A stretch of DNA of 64,000 bases, from positions 5,270,001-5,334,000 of the forward strand of contig NZ_CP108364.1 of the NCBI RefSeq assembly GCF_035946055.1, read 5' to 3'. The stretch comes from Streptomyces sp. NBC_01341. GTDB lineage: Bacteria; Actinomycetota; Actinomycetes; Streptomycetales; Streptomycetaceae. Every line of letters begins with the position of its first letter. The first letter of the stretch is position 1. The notes beneath the pieces are model-generated. The model saw only the letters and a program-made list of their open reading frames with translations. It did not search any database and was not told the DNA's origin. This document shows positions 8,807 to 17,483 of the stretch, in pieces. A program made the position numbers and the translations under genes.

Positions 8807-9340
8807 GTGACCGATCTCGCCGCCGGCCCCGCCGTCAGCCGGCGCCGGCAGATCGTCACCGCCGCGCGCGTCCTGCTGGAGGCTGAAGGGCAGGAGGCGC
8901 TCACCATGCGCCGGGTGGCCGACCGGGTGGGTGTGCGGGCGTCCGCCCTCTACAAGCACTTCCCGGACAAGTCCCACCTGCTGACGGTCCTCGCCGGGGA
9001 GATGCTGAGGGAGGTCGCCGGCGTGCTGGCGACGGCGGAGAGCGCCGCCCCGGGGTCGTTCGCCGCGCTCGCCACGGCCTACCGGGCCTACGCACTGGGC
9101 CACCCACACCTCTACCTCGTCACCATGGGCAGGGCACTCCCTCCCGCCGCGGCGGCGGACGCGGCCGCGGCACCGCTCTTCCGCACCGCCGGGGGCGACG
9201 AGGCCGGTGCCCGCGCGGCCTGGGCCTTCGCCCACGGGATGGTGGTCCTGGAACTGGGCGGCGGGTTCCCCCCGGGGGCCGACGTGCCGGCCGTCTGGGA
9301 GGCGGGCATCGCGGCCTTCGCCGGTCGCGCCGCCGGGTAG
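8807..9340 (+). CDS. TetR family transcriptional regulator
   Basis: 177-residue one-component regulator. The N-terminal helix-turn-helix spans about residues 12-58 (RRRQIVTAARVLLEAEG through VGVRASALYKHFPDK); the rest is the helical ligand/dimer domain with a WAFAHGMVVLELG block as in the TetR_C_13-type group. GTG at 8807 follows AGGAAGG. The mature RNase P RNA begins 12 bases after the stop, so the rnpB promoter probably lies inside this gene. No adjacent transporter or enzyme reveals the target. Confidence 0.9.
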   Translation: MTDLAAGPAVSRRRQIVTAARVLLEAEGQEALTMRRVADRVGVRASALYKHFPDKSHLLTVLAGEMLREVAGVLATAESAAPGSFAALATAYRAYALGHPHLYLVTMGRALPPAAAADAAAAPLFRTAGGDEAGARAAWAFAHGMVVLELGGGFPPGADVPAVWEAGIAAFAGRAAG

Positions 9341-9352
9341 CATGGTCACCAC

Positions 9353-9762
9353 GGCAGACGAGCCGGGCGGACGGCCGCGTGAGGATCCCCGGATCCTCCC
9401 GAGGAACGTCCGGGCTCCACAGGGCAGGGTGGTGGCTAACGGCCACCCGGGGTGACCCGCGGGACAGTGCCACAGAAAACAGACCGCCCGGGACTCCGGT
9501 CCCGGGTAAGGGTGAAACGGTGGTGTAAGAGACCACCAGCGCCTGAGGTGACTCAGGCGGCTAGGTAAACCCCACCCGGAGCAAGGTCAAGAGGGACCGT
9601 CGCACGACGGTTCTGCGCGAACGACCGAGGGCTGCTCGCCCGAGTTCGCGGGTAGACCGCACGAGGCCGGCAGCAATGCCGGTCCTAGATGGATGGCCGT
9701 CTCCCCGGCCGCCGCGAGGCGACCGGGAGACAGAACCCGGCGTACAGCCCGACTCGTCTGCC
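9353..9762 (+). ncRNA. rnpB: RNase P RNA (bacterial type A)
   Basis: Catalytic RNA that removes 5' leaders from pre-tRNAs. The conserved 5' signature GAGGAACGTCCGGGCTCCA with GGGCAGGGTGG (P4 and neighbourhood) begins near 9400, and its 3' partner ACAGAACCCGGCGTACAG lies at 9730-9747. The ends pair as P1: GGCAGACGAG at 9353 with CTCGTCTGCC ending at 9762. The length of about 410 nt is normal for Streptomyces. Ends are set from the P1 pairing and may be off by a few bases. Confidence 0.95.
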
Positions 9763-9938
9763 GCCACCAGCGGTTTCGCCAGTGTGCCCGGCGCGGACAG
9801 CACGACCGGAGCCCCACGAGCCGCAGGTCTGCGCAAGGGCTCCGGTCGGCCCGCGGCCCCGGCACCAGCCGTAGGGGCGAGGCCGCCCCCGTCATTCGCT
9901 TCTGTCGGGTTATGAGGTTCCGTGGCGACGCGTACGCC

Positions 9939-9977
9939 AGGGGTCCTGCTGCCCGGTCGGGCAGCAGGACCCCTTTT
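9939..9977 (+). terminator. Intrinsic terminator between rnpB and the convergent gene
   Basis: A stem of about 16 bp (AGGGGTCCTGCTGCCC paired with GGGCAGCAGGACCCCT, small loop) is followed by TTTT on the plus strand. It lies between the RNase P RNA and the convergent CU044_5270-type gene. The stretch 9763-9938 between rnpB and this hairpin has no recognisable gene. Confidence 0.85.
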
Positions 9978-10003
9978 CAGCCGTCCCCGTCTACAGGCCG
10001 GAG

Positions 10004-11080
10004 TCAGCCGGCGGTCTTCGCGGGCACCTCGTCATGCCGGTCGACGACCCCGCGTTCCATCATGGCGTTGATGCCGTACAGCACGTCGCCCGTAGTACCG
10101 CCGGCGTTGGCCTTGGACCCGTGGTTGATGAAGTACGACTGCGAGCCCGTGTAGGCGAGGGTGTCCTTGTTGAAGATCAACACGGTCCGGGTAAGAGAGC
10201 GGGCGTCCCTGCGGGTGATGCCGATGCCATGGCGTCCGGCCGCGTCGGTGGCGTCAGGGATCCAGGTGATGCCGGGGATCTTCGCGGCAGCCTGGTACAG
10301 CGCGGAGGCTGTCGCGGGCGGCATGATCGCGTTGGAGAGCAGGTCACCGACAGTCCCGAAGACGGCCTCCTCCTTCGATTCCCGCTCATCCACCCTGGTC
10401 TGGGCGTAGAGCAGTTCGAGCAGGGCGTCGGGTTCGGTGGGCAGCGAGGCAAGCCACGCGTAGGTGGGATACCACACACCGGGCCGCACGGGAGACGTGG
10501 TGGTCATCGGTCCCAGCTGACCAGGCATCATGGCGTCCTTCCCGCTCGAGCGGAACCAGCCGGTCGTGGTCACCGGGCCGGGCGCCTGCCCCAGCCACCG
10601 TTCCTCCTTGTGTGCTGCACCGAGCACCACCCGGCCGCCGAGAGCGCCCTTGTTCTCGCGCGTCAGGAGCCGGAGGTACGCGAACTGGTCCTCCCGGACC
10701 GGCGTCGCGTCCGTCTTCATGGCGGCATCGGCGATCCGGCCCAGCGTGACGGATGCGTTGGTGACGCGGGCCGGTGAGGAGACAGCGGACTTGGCCGTCG
10801 GGGCGGAGGCGTGGTCGCCGCCGGAAAGGGTGACGACCAGGGCGCCGGCCAGGGCCAGTGACGTGGCGGGCACCAACAGGGCCAGGCGCGGCAGCCTGCG
10901 GCGGCGGGTGGGAGCGGGCAACGTCTCGCCGGCGGAGTTGCGATCGTGATCGATCTGCTGCATCAGAATGTCCTTGTGGTGAAGGTGGCGGCTCGGCGAG
11001 AGGTCCCAGTCGACCGGAGCGGAGAGCAGTTCTTCTGCCTCACTCCGGGCAGAGCCGGCGCGTGAGTTGTCGGCGTTCAT
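10004..11080 (-). CDS. CU044_5270 family membrane protein (ECF sigma partner)
   Basis: 358 residues. A cytoplasmic N-terminus (about 1-60, acidic then a RRRRLPRL patch), one transmembrane helix at about 66-86 (LALLVPATSLALAGALVVT) and a large extracytoplasmic domain with TYAWLASLPTEPDALLELL and GDLLSNAIMPPATASALY. These are typical of the CU044_5270 family, usually encoded after an ECF sigma gene and presumed to act as membrane anti-sigma or sensor. Its ATG overlaps the sigma stop as ATGA, so production is coupled. No zinc-binding anti-sigma (HxxxCxxC) motif is visible. Confidence 0.85.
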   Translation of the reverse strand: MNADNSRAGSARSEAEELLSAPVDWDLSPSRHLHHKDILMQQIDHDRNSAGETLPAPTRRRRLPRLALLVPATSLALAGALVVTLSGGDHASAPTAKSAVSSPARVTNASVTLGRIADAAMKTDATPVREDQFAYLRLLTRENKGALGGRVVLGAAHKEERWLGQAPGPVTTTGWFRSSGKDAMMPGQLGPMTTTSPVRPGVWYPTYAWLASLPTEPDALLELLYAQTRVDERESKEEAVFGTVGDLLSNAIMPPATASALYQAAAKIPGITWIPDATDAAGRHGIGITRRDARSLTRTVLIFNKDTLAYTGSQSYFINHGSKANAGGTTGDVLYGINAMMERGVVDRHDEVPAKTAG

Positions 11081-11730
11081 CGGGTTTCCTCCTGCAAGAA
11101 CAGGGCCGCGATTGCGGCTTCACTCTCTTTCTCTCCGCGACGGCCCCGCGGTTCCCGGTTCTTTCGAAACACAGGGCCTGAGCTGTGGCGGGCCAGCCGC
11201 GCCCGAGCGCGGGAGAGCCGCGACCTCACGGTGCCGACCGGGATGCCCAGCGCCTCGGCGGCCTGCTGGTAGTCCAGCCCGGCACCCACGCACAGAGCGA
11301 TCACCTCACGGTCCGGGCGGCTCAGCCGACGCAGGGCTTCATGGACCGACTCGAGGTGGCGGGCATCGTCGATCCGGCCGGCCGTCTCGTCCGCGAAGTC
11401 CTCCACCGGCCGGGGCTCCGGACTGCCTGCCAGGAAGGCGAGCCGCCGACGAAGGCCACGGTTGGCGTTGTGCGCCTTGTGCGTGGCGATGCCGAGCAGC
11501 CACGGTGTGAGGGGACCACCCTCCGGATCCAGCGACTCCCGGGTACGCCAGGCGCCCAGGAAGGTCTCCGACATCACTTCCTCGGCCTCCGACCAGTTAC
11601 CCGTCAGCCTCAGGGCATGTCTGTACACAGCGCGAGCGTTCTGTTCGTACAGGTCGGCGAACGCCGCACGGTCCCCCGCCCGCACGCGCGCTCGCAACGA
11701 CTCACTGGTTTCTGTATGCCTCACACCCAT
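11077..11730 (-). CDS. ECF RNA polymerase sigma factor (sigma-70 family)
   Basis: 217 residues. Sigma region 2 spans about residues 20-85 (FADLYEQNARAVYRHALRLTG, EEVMSETFLGAW) and region 4 about 140-190 (LRRLSRPDREVIALCVGAGL, then AEALGIPVGTVRSRLSRARA). There is no SnoaL-type tail. The ATG ending at 11730 is preceded by GGAG at 5 bases; an open frame continues further upstream but without a better start. Its stop overlaps the start of the membrane partner gene, the usual sigma/anti-sigma arrangement. Such sigma factors commonly autoregulate. Confidence 0.92.
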   Translation of the reverse strand: MGVRHTETSESLRARVRAGDRAAFADLYEQNARAVYRHALRLTGNWSEAEEVMSETFLGAWRTRESLDPEGGPLTPWLLGIATHKAHNANRGLRRRLAFLAGSPEPRPVEDFADETAGRIDDARHLESVHEALRRLSRPDREVIALCVGAGLDYQQAAEALGIPVGTVRSRLSRARARLARHSSGPVFRKNREPRGRRGEKESEAAIAALFLQEETR

Positions 11731-11915
11731 TAACTCTCCGCCGACCCGACCGCGTTCCCGTGTCCTGCGCCACACCTCCGTGAAACGGGAAGATCGAAAG
11801 GCCTGATGTGGCGGACGGCGCCGGTCGGCGACCGGGATCATCCGGTTCGAACCGGTCGATGTGACCCGGCCCCCGGCCGGATTCCGAGCCGCCCGGCTCG
11901 TCTCCCGCCACCTCC

Positions 11916-11971
11916 CGCACTACGCCGGAAGGGGCCCCCGACCTGTCGGGGGCCCCTTCCGGCGTAGTGCG
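11916..11971 (-). terminator. 27-bp perfect inverted repeat after the P450 gene
   Basis: Positions 11916-11942 and 11945-11971 are exact reverse complements with only two bases between them, starting 3 bases after the P450 stop. The stem is very GC-rich and contains GGGGGCCCCTT. No T-run follows, as is common for Streptomyces terminators. It probably ends P450 transcription and insulates the sigma-factor operon upstream region. Confidence 0.8.
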
Positions 11972-11974
11972 CCG

Positions 11975-13174
11975 TCACCACGTGACGGGAAGTGCCTCCA
12001 GGCCGTAGACGTTCGCCCCGTCGCTGTGGAAGGCCAGTTCCTCGGCCGGGACCGCCGACGCGAGACCGGGGAAGCGGCGGAACAGGGCCGGCAGGGCCAC
12101 TTGGAGTTCCAGGCGGGCCAGGTGCTGACCGGGGCACTGGTGGGTGCCGAATCCGAAGGCCAGGTGCGCGACCGGCTCGCGGGAAAGGTCGAGCCGGTTC
12201 GGTTCCGGCAGCAGTTCCGGGTCACGGTTCGCGTTCAGCAGGGAGACCAGGACTCGTTCACCGGCCTTCACCTGCCACGAACCGATGGTGACGTCCTCGG
12301 TGGCCGCGCGGGGGAACACTCCCGAGATGCTCATGTACCGGAGGAACTCCTCCACGGCGTTCTCGGTGCTGTCCTCGCCGCCGGCGAGCAGCAGCGCCAG
12401 CTGTTCGGGCTGCTGGATGAGTGCCAGCGCGCTCACGCCGATCATCGCTGCGGTCGTCTCGTGTCCGGCCACGACGAGGGCACTGGTCATGCCGATGATC
12501 TCCGCCGTGCTGAGCTTCCCCTCGTCCTCGCTCAGCAGCGAACTGATGAGCCCCTCGCCGGGTTCCCGGCGGATCTCTTCCACCACGTGCGTGATGTACT
12601 CGCGGAACGCGCCGAGGTGTGCGAAGTACTCCGTCGGGGAGCTCGCGAAGTTGACGATCCCGGTGCTGAGCCGGTGGAAGTCGTGACGCAGCTCGGAAGG
12701 CACCCCGAGCACCTCGCCGATCACGTTCGAAGGGACCGCCAGAGCGAAGGTCGCGACGAGGTCCGCTCCAGGCCCTGCCTTCTCCGTCGCGTCCAGGCAC
12801 TCGGCCACGACCCGCTCGATCATCGGCCGCAGGGTCTGTACCCGCTTGCGGGTGAAGATCCCGGAGAGCATGCGGCGCAGGCGTGCGTGCTCGGCGCCGT
12901 CGAAGTCGGGCGGGAAGCCGGGCATGAACGTCCGGGGGCTGCCGTCGGCGAGCGGCAGATGGCTGTACCGCAGGCGGTTGTCGCCCAGGACGGCGCGGGC
13001 GTCCGCGTGCCGGGACACGACGAGCACGTCCGCGTCGCCGAACCTCGGCTCGTACATCGGGACCCGTGCCGGTTCCTCCGCCCGGGCCATGCCGACGAGG
13101 CGGGCCGACGGATCGAAGGGGCATTTCGGCTCGCGGTCCGTCACGGCGAATCCGCGCGTCAGACGTTCAGTCAT
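11975..13174 (-). CDS. Cytochrome P450 monooxygenase
   Basis: 399-residue soluble bacterial P450 (CYP105/107-like). The I-helix oxygen-binding motif AGHETT is at about 242-247, the K-helix ExxR is EEFLR, and the heme loop FGFGTHQCPGQHLAR (about 341-355) carries the cysteine ligand. ATG ending at 13174 gives MTERLTRGF; the frame is open further upstream without a good ribosome site. No ferredoxin or reductase gene is adjacent and no biosynthetic genes flank it, so substrate and redox partners are unknown. Bounded downstream by a very strong hairpin and upstream by a 426-base gene-free region. Confidence 0.93.
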   Translation of the reverse strand: MTERLTRGFAVTDREPKCPFDPSARLVGMARAEEPARVPMYEPRFGDADVLVVSRHADARAVLGDNRLRYSHLPLADGSPRTFMPGFPPDFDGAEHARLRRMLSGIFTRKRVQTLRPMIERVVAECLDATEKAGPGADLVATFALAVPSNVIGEVLGVPSELRHDFHRLSTGIVNFASSPTEYFAHLGAFREYITHVVEEIRREPGEGLISSLLSEDEGKLSTAEIIGMTSALVVAGHETTAAMIGVSALALIQQPEQLALLLAGGEDSTENAVEEFLRYMSISGVFPRAATEDVTIGSWQVKAGERVLVSLLNANRDPELLPEPNRLDLSREPVAHLAFGFGTHQCPGQHLARLELQVALPALFRRFPGLASAVPAEELAFHSDGANVYGLEALPVTW

Positions 13175-13600
13175 GATCAAGTCCTGGGGTAGATGCCGTA
13201 AGGACGCGGCGTCGGGCGTGGTGCGCCGGCCGGGTGGTCGTGTTCCGCTCGGTGGGCGCCGTACGCAGCCGGTCACCCGTCGGCAGCTGTTCCGTGCCGA
13301 CGGCCTTTCGCGTCCGGCCGCGTCCGGTCGGTGCTGATGTGAAGGGACCCAATCACGGCGTAATTGACACGTCAAATAGATCTACGCCGCGCCTCGCCGA
13401 AACCGTTCGAGTTGCCCGTATGCGACGATCGTTACCGGCTGAACAGGTGATGCGAGGGTGGCGCGGAGACTGCGCCCTCGCGGCCGGTCCGGACCGTCGC
13501 GGGGGCGCAGGTTCCTCTCTATGTCACCCGGGGGCCACGTGTCCGCTCCCTGGCGAGGGCGGCGGCCTGCGGCCGGAGGTGTACGAGGCCCCTCGGGCGC
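13175..13600. other. Gene-free interval with a TTGAC-AC-GTCAA palindrome
   Basis: No convincing gene is present in these 426 bases between the P450 and the split-barrel oxidoreductase, both on the minus strand. The only clear element is TTGACACGTCAA at 13364-13375 in a locally A/T-rich patch (AATTGACACGTCAAATAGAT), about 190 bases upstream of the P450 start. It may be a -35-like element or a regulator half-site pair for the P450 promoter. Confidence 0.5.
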
Positions 13601-14026
13601 TCAGAGGTTGCCGAGGTCGGAGCTGAGCCAGCGCTCGGGCCGCATGTGGATGACGACCTGCGCGCCGTGCTCCTTCCACGCGAAGTCGACGTAGCCGTCG
13701 ACCTTGTCCGCGGGCAGGTAGCGCGAGGAGATCTCGACGAGCTGTTCGCGGGTGGCGGGAAGCGTGGCGACGACGGGGCCCTCGACGGAGACGTAGCGGA
13801 TGGTCGGTTCGAGGCGGTCGGCCATCATGCTGAAACGGCCTGCCCGGGCGATCGCGGCCCCCTTCCGGGAATCGCGGCCGGTCATGATCCAGAGGTGGCC
13901 GCCGGGCGCGTACTGGTACCAGATCGGCACGGTCAGCGGTGCCCGTCCCTCGGCCGCGTCCACGGCCAGGGCCGCGACATGCGGTTCGGCCAGAAACTGC
14001 TCACGCTCTGCACGGGTCAACGCCAC
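13601..14026 (-). CDS. Pyridoxamine 5'-phosphate oxidase-like split-barrel (FMN/F420-type) protein
   Basis: 141-residue split beta-barrel flavin-reductase-like protein. Family features are LAVDAAEGRAPLTVPIWYQY (the strand contacting the isoalloxazine ring), WIMTGRDSRKGAAIARAGRFSMMA and RYVSVEGPV. Such proteins in actinomycetes bind FMN, F420 or biliverdin; the cofactor cannot be chosen here. GTG ending at 14026 is used because GGAG precedes it by 8 bases, giving MALTRAEREQF. A lone gene with no operon partner. Confidence 0.8.
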   Translation of the reverse strand: MALTRAEREQFLAEPHVAALAVDAAEGRAPLTVPIWYQYAPGGHLWIMTGRDSRKGAAIARAGRFSMMADRLEPTIRYVSVEGPVVATLPATREQLVEISSRYLPADKVDGYVDFAWKEHGAQVVIHMRPERWLSSDLGNL

Positions 14027-14173
14027 GGGTGCACTCCTCGACAGGACCGGGTGATGGTGCCTCAGCGCCGCATTATGCAACGTTCGCCCCGGATCGGCAG
14101 TGGTGTTACACGCCGACTCCCGCTGTCGTACCCGACCGGGCCCGCCCGGCCGGACGTCCGGGCCACGGGCCGC

Positions 14174-14656
14174 TCAGACGATGTGCCGGTGGGCGACGGC
14201 CGGTCCGGTCAGCAGGGGCCACGGCGGCACGGCCAGCACCGGACAGGGTGCGTGCGCCAGGCAGTAGCGCGCCACGGACGGACGCAGGCGACGGGACAGC
14301 GCCCCGCCCGATCCCGTCCCCACCACGATCACGCACTCCGGGCCGCGGGCCGCGTCCACGAGCACGGCGCCGGGCGTGCCCCGTACCGCGAGGCCGGTGA
14401 CGGACACCCCGGGACCGCCGATGCCGAAGGCCAGGTCGAGGGCGTCGCGCAGCCTCGCGGTGGCATCGGCGCGGTGCAGCGCGAGCGAGGGGGAGAACGT
14501 ATCGGGGCCCCGGCCGCCGACTCCGCCCCCGGGAACGTCCCAGGCCAGTACCGCCCACAACTCCGCGGCGCGCACCCGCGCTTCGGCGGCGGCAGCGTGC
14601 AACGCCGCCAGCCCTCCGGACGTTCCGCTCACACCGACCACGACCCTGGACAACAT
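14174..14656 (-). CDS. Universal stress protein (UspA) family protein
   Basis: 160-residue single-domain Usp. The N-terminal strand LSRVVVGVSGTSGG and the C-terminal nucleotide-binding pattern VVGTGSGGALSRR followed by HAPCPVLAVP match the ATP-binding UspA subclass. The ATG ending at 14656 (MLSRVVVGVSG) begins the family-typical first strand, so the longer open frame upstream is not used. The client process is unknown. Confidence 0.85.
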   Translation of the reverse strand: MLSRVVVGVSGTSGGLAALHAAAAEARVRAAELWAVLAWDVPGGGVGGRGPDTFSPSLALHRADATARLRDALDLAFGIGGPGVSVTGLAVRGTPGAVLVDAARGPECVIVVGTGSGGALSRRLRPSVARYCLAHAPCPVLAVPPWPLLTGPAVAHRHIV

Positions 14657-14847
14657 CCGCTCCGCCTCGCTCCCGTCCGCCCTTCGGCTCCCATGACAGC
14701 GCGGGCCGGGGTACGTCGTGTGCGGCACTGACGGAGCTCTGACGCGACGGCCCCGGATCATGACGGGGTGCTGACGGTGTCCGTCCGGCGGTGGTCAGGA
14801 GCGCGGGAGCGGAGCGCTGCCCGCGGGATCCTTCCGGCAGTCCGCGG

Positions 14848-15750
14848 TCAGATGACCGGAGGGCGGCCCAGACGCGTCATGCGCCACACCGTCCGCCAGC
14901 GCATCGGCCTGCGCACGCCGCACGGGGTGCGCATCCCCTCGGCGAAACCGGACGCCCAGGCGCGCAGCCCGGAGACCGAGCGGGTACGCAGGACGGTGAG
15001 CAGGATCCAGGTGCCGAGGTACACGGGGACCAGCGGCGCGGGAAGGTGGCGGCGGGCCAGCCAGACGCGGTTACGGGCGGTCATGCGGTAGTAGACCGCG
15101 TGCCGGGCCGGGGACGTCTTGGGGTGCTGGAGCAGCAGCGAGGGCTCGTAGAGGATCTTCCAGCCCGCGTCGAGCGCACGCCAGGACAGGTCCGTCTCCT
15201 CGTGCGTGAAGAAGAACTCCGCCGGCCAGGTCCCGGTCCCGGCGAGCATCTCCATGGAGAGCGCGTGGCCGCCGCCGAGGAAGGCGGTGACCGGTCCGCG
15301 GCGCATCGGGTCCTTGGCGCGCAGGCGCGGGACGTGCCGGCGCTGGGTCTCGCCGTGCTCGTCGGCGATGCGGAAGCCCACGATGCCGAGCCCGGGGTCG
15401 TCCGCGTACAGCTTCTCGACCGTGCGGAAGACGTCCTTGTCCACCAGGAGCCCGTCGTCGTCGAGTTCGATCACCACGTCCACGTCGCCGAAGTCCGCGA
15501 GGGCCTTCAGCGCCTCGTTGCGGCCGCCGGGGCAGCCCAGGTTCTCGTCGAGCTCCAGCAGGGTCACCCCGCCGGTGAGATCCGTCAGACCCGGGAAGGC
15601 GGTGTAGTCGGGGAGCGGCGAACCGTTGCCCACGACGACGACGCGGGTGGGCCGCACATCCTGCATGGCCACCGACGCCAGCAGCGCCTCGACCTGCTGC
15701 GGGCGGTCTCCCATGGTCACGACCGATACGCCGATGCGTGGTACGGACAA
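14848..15750 (-). CDS. Family 2 glycosyltransferase
   Basis: 300-residue GT-A fold enzyme that transfers a sugar from a nucleotide-sugar donor. Visible: N-terminal GVSVVTMGDRP, ELDENLGCPGGRNEALK, the metal-binding DxD-type stretch VVIELDDDG, FLGGGHALS and FFFTHEETDLSWRALDAGW. One hydrophobic C-terminal segment (about 238-256, PLVPVYLGTWILLTVL) could attach it to the membrane. The start is the TTG ending at 15750, nine bases after GGAG; no ATG/GTG fits as well. Its acceptor may be a cell-surface glycan; no sugar-synthesis genes are adjacent. Confidence 0.88.
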   Translation of the reverse strand: MSVPRIGVSVVTMGDRPQQVEALLASVAMQDVRPTRVVVVGNGSPLPDYTAFPGLTDLTGGVTLLELDENLGCPGGRNEALKALADFGDVDVVIELDDDGLLVDKDVFRTVEKLYADDPGLGIVGFRIADEHGETQRRHVPRLRAKDPMRRGPVTAFLGGGHALSMEMLAGTGTWPAEFFFTHEETDLSWRALDAGWKILYEPSLLLQHPKTSPARHAVYYRMTARNRVWLARRHLPAPLVPVYLGTWILLTVLRTRSVSGLRAWASGFAEGMRTPCGVRRPMRWRTVWRMTRLGRPPVI

Positions 15751-15827
15751 GGTGCGTCACTCCTGGGGTTCGGTTGCCGCGGCAGCGTGTTTCGGCCGCG
15801 GTGCCCGCGATCGTAACGTCTTGCCGT

Positions 15828-16409
15828 TCAGCCTCCCGTCGGCGCCCTGTCACCGGCGGGACGGTCGTCGTTCAACCGGGCGTACATCAGCATGTCCCGG
15901 CGGCGGCCGCCGATCTCCTGCCAGCCGCGCAGCAGTCCCTCGCAGCGGTATCCGGCGCTCTCCGCGGTGCGCACCGACGCGGTGTTCCACGGCTCGATGA
16001 GGAGCTGCGCGCGAGGGATGCCCAGCTCGTGCAGGGCCCAGGTCGTGACCGTGCGCAGGGCCGCTCCCGCCACGCCCTGGCCGCGCGCCCGGCCCGTCAT
16101 CCAGTAGCCGAGCGACGCCCGGCCCTCGGTCTCCTCCGTGAGCCAGAGGCCGATGGAGCCGACCGGTCTGCGGTCCCGGGTCCTGGCGATGGTGAAGGGG
16201 TACCCGGTCCCCGTCTCCGCCCGGCTCCACTGCCGTCTGACGAAGGCCTGCGCACCGGCGTCGGAGTACGGCGTCGGGATCGTGGTGATCAGCGGGATGT
16301 AGTCGTCCTCCGCGGCCTCGCGGACGAGGGGCAGGTCGCTCATCTCCCAGGGCCGCAGGACGAAGTCCGCTCCGGCGGTCATGCTGGGGACGGTCAGGGG
16401 TGGTGCCAT
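15828..16409 (-). CDS. GNAT family N-acetyltransferase (RimJ/RimL type)
   Basis: 193-residue acetyl-CoA-dependent acetyltransferase of the RimJ-like group. FVLRPWEMSDLPLVREA marks the N-terminal strand-helix, VGSIGLWL the core strand, the pyrophosphate-binding loop is RARGQGVAGAAL, and the C-terminal NTASVRTAESAGYRCEG block is typical. The ATG ending at 16409 is chosen; another ATG 3 codons earlier has a poorer ribosome site. The substrate (ribosomal protein N-terminus, amino acid or drug) is not predictable. Confidence 0.87.
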   Translation of the reverse strand: MAPPLTVPSMTAGADFVLRPWEMSDLPLVREAAEDDYIPLITTIPTPYSDAGAQAFVRRQWSRAETGTGYPFTIARTRDRRPVGSIGLWLTEETEGRASLGYWMTGRARGQGVAGAALRTVTTWALHELGIPRAQLLIEPWNTASVRTAESAGYRCEGLLRGWQEIGGRRRDMLMYARLNDDRPAGDRAPTGG

Positions 16410-16490
16410 GACCGCCATCCTGCCGCGCGGCCGCCCCTCGGGGGTGGCCCGACTCACCCGCCGCCCAGGCCGGCGAAGGTCGCGGCGAGT

Positions 16491-17345
16491 TCAGCCGATA
16501 CGGGTGCCCGTCCCGCTCACCCTGATGCGCGGGTCACCCGGACGGAGCCCGACCGTGAGGGTGCCCGGCCGGCCCATGTCGGCGCCCTGGTGCAGGGTGA
16601 GCACCGCGTCGTCCGGGACGAGGCCGAGCTCGCGCGCGTACGCCCCGAAGGCGGCCGCCGCCGCGCCGGTCGCCGGGTCCTCGACCACGCCGCCGACCGG
16701 GAACGGGTCGCGTACGTGGAAGACGGTCTCCGACTCGCGCCACACCAGCTGCACGGTCGTCAGGCCGAGCCGGTGCATGAGCGCTTCCAGCCGGTCGAAG
16801 TCGTACGACAGGTCCGCCAGCCGTTCCCGCGTCGCGGCGGACAGGACCAGGTGGTGGGCGCCCGCGTAGGCGATGCGGGGCGGAAGGGCGGCGTCCAGGT
16901 CGACGGCCGGCCAGGACAGGGCGGACAGGGCCTCCGCCAGGTCCCCGGGGGCGACGTCCGTGATGTGCGGCTCGACGCTGGTGAGGGTGGCGCGCAGTTC
17001 CTCGCCCTCGCGGGTGACCGTGACCGGGACCGGGCCGGCGGCGGTGGCGAGGACCAGGTCGCCCGGGCCGTCCCGCTCCGCCAGCGCGATGGCGGCGGCG
17101 ACGGTGGCGTGACCGCAGAAGGGGACCTCGGCCCTGGGGCTGAAGTAGCGGATGGTGTAGCCGCCGAGGCCGTCCGGAGCGGTGAGGAACGCCGACTCGC
17201 TGTAGTTCAGCTCTGCGGCGACGGCGAGCATCCCGGCGTCGTCCAGTCCGGAGGCGTCCAGGACGACACCGGCCGGGTTACCGCCGTCCGGGTCGGCGGA
17301 GAAGGCGGTGTAGCGGAGGACCTCGGCGCGCGGCAGTGGGCTCAT
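16491..17345 (-). CDS. PhzF family phenazine biosynthesis-like isomerase
   Basis: 284-residue protein with the duplicated diaminopimelate-epimerase fold of PhzF. Catalytic-region motifs: PDGGNPAGVVLDA, LNYSESAFL (active-site Glu), YFSPRAEVPFCGHATVAAA and EDPATGAAAAAFGAY. No phenazine genes are present, so it probably isomerises or epimerises another small metabolite. ATG ending at 17345 gives MSPLPRAEVLRYTAFS, the normal start; the frame is open upstream. A second, shorter PhzF homologue lies at 32838-33512. A pair of tandem hairpins separates it from the upstream secreted-protein gene. Confidence 0.88.
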   Translation of the reverse strand: MSPLPRAEVLRYTAFSADPDGGNPAGVVLDASGLDDAGMLAVAAELNYSESAFLTAPDGLGGYTIRYFSPRAEVPFCGHATVAAAIALAERDGPGDLVLATAAGPVPVTVTREGEELRATLTSVEPHITDVAPGDLAEALSALSWPAVDLDAALPPRIAYAGAHHLVLSAATRERLADLSYDFDRLEALMHRLGLTTVQLVWRESETVFHVRDPFPVGGVVEDPATGAAAAAFGAYARELGLVPDDAVLTLHQGADMGRPGTLTVGLRPGDPRIRVSGTGTRIG

Positions 17346-17445
17346 GTACCGGCTCAACCGGGCGGCTCCGGCGCGCATTCCCGGCCCGTGCCGCCGGGTG
17401 CGGTGCGGGAGTGTCCGGGCGGAGGGCATCCCCCGGGCGGGTCCC

Positions 17446-17481
17446 GAGGTGGTCCGGAGCCCTGACGCTCCGGACCACCTC
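17446..17481 (-). terminator. Perfect 14-bp hairpin (second of a tandem pair)
   Basis: GAGGTGGTCCGGAG at 17446-17459 pairs fully with CTCCGGACCACCTC at 17468-17481 around an 8-base loop. It lies downstream of the lamin-tail gene on the minus strand and 100 bases before the PhzF gene, so it probably terminates transcription between them. Confidence 0.75.
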
Positions 17482-17483
17482 CC

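Noticed and set aside
9763..9938. Possible short gene or riboswitch between rnpB and its terminator
   Set aside because: No conserved RNA motif or coding signature; it looks like transcribed trailer of rnpB.
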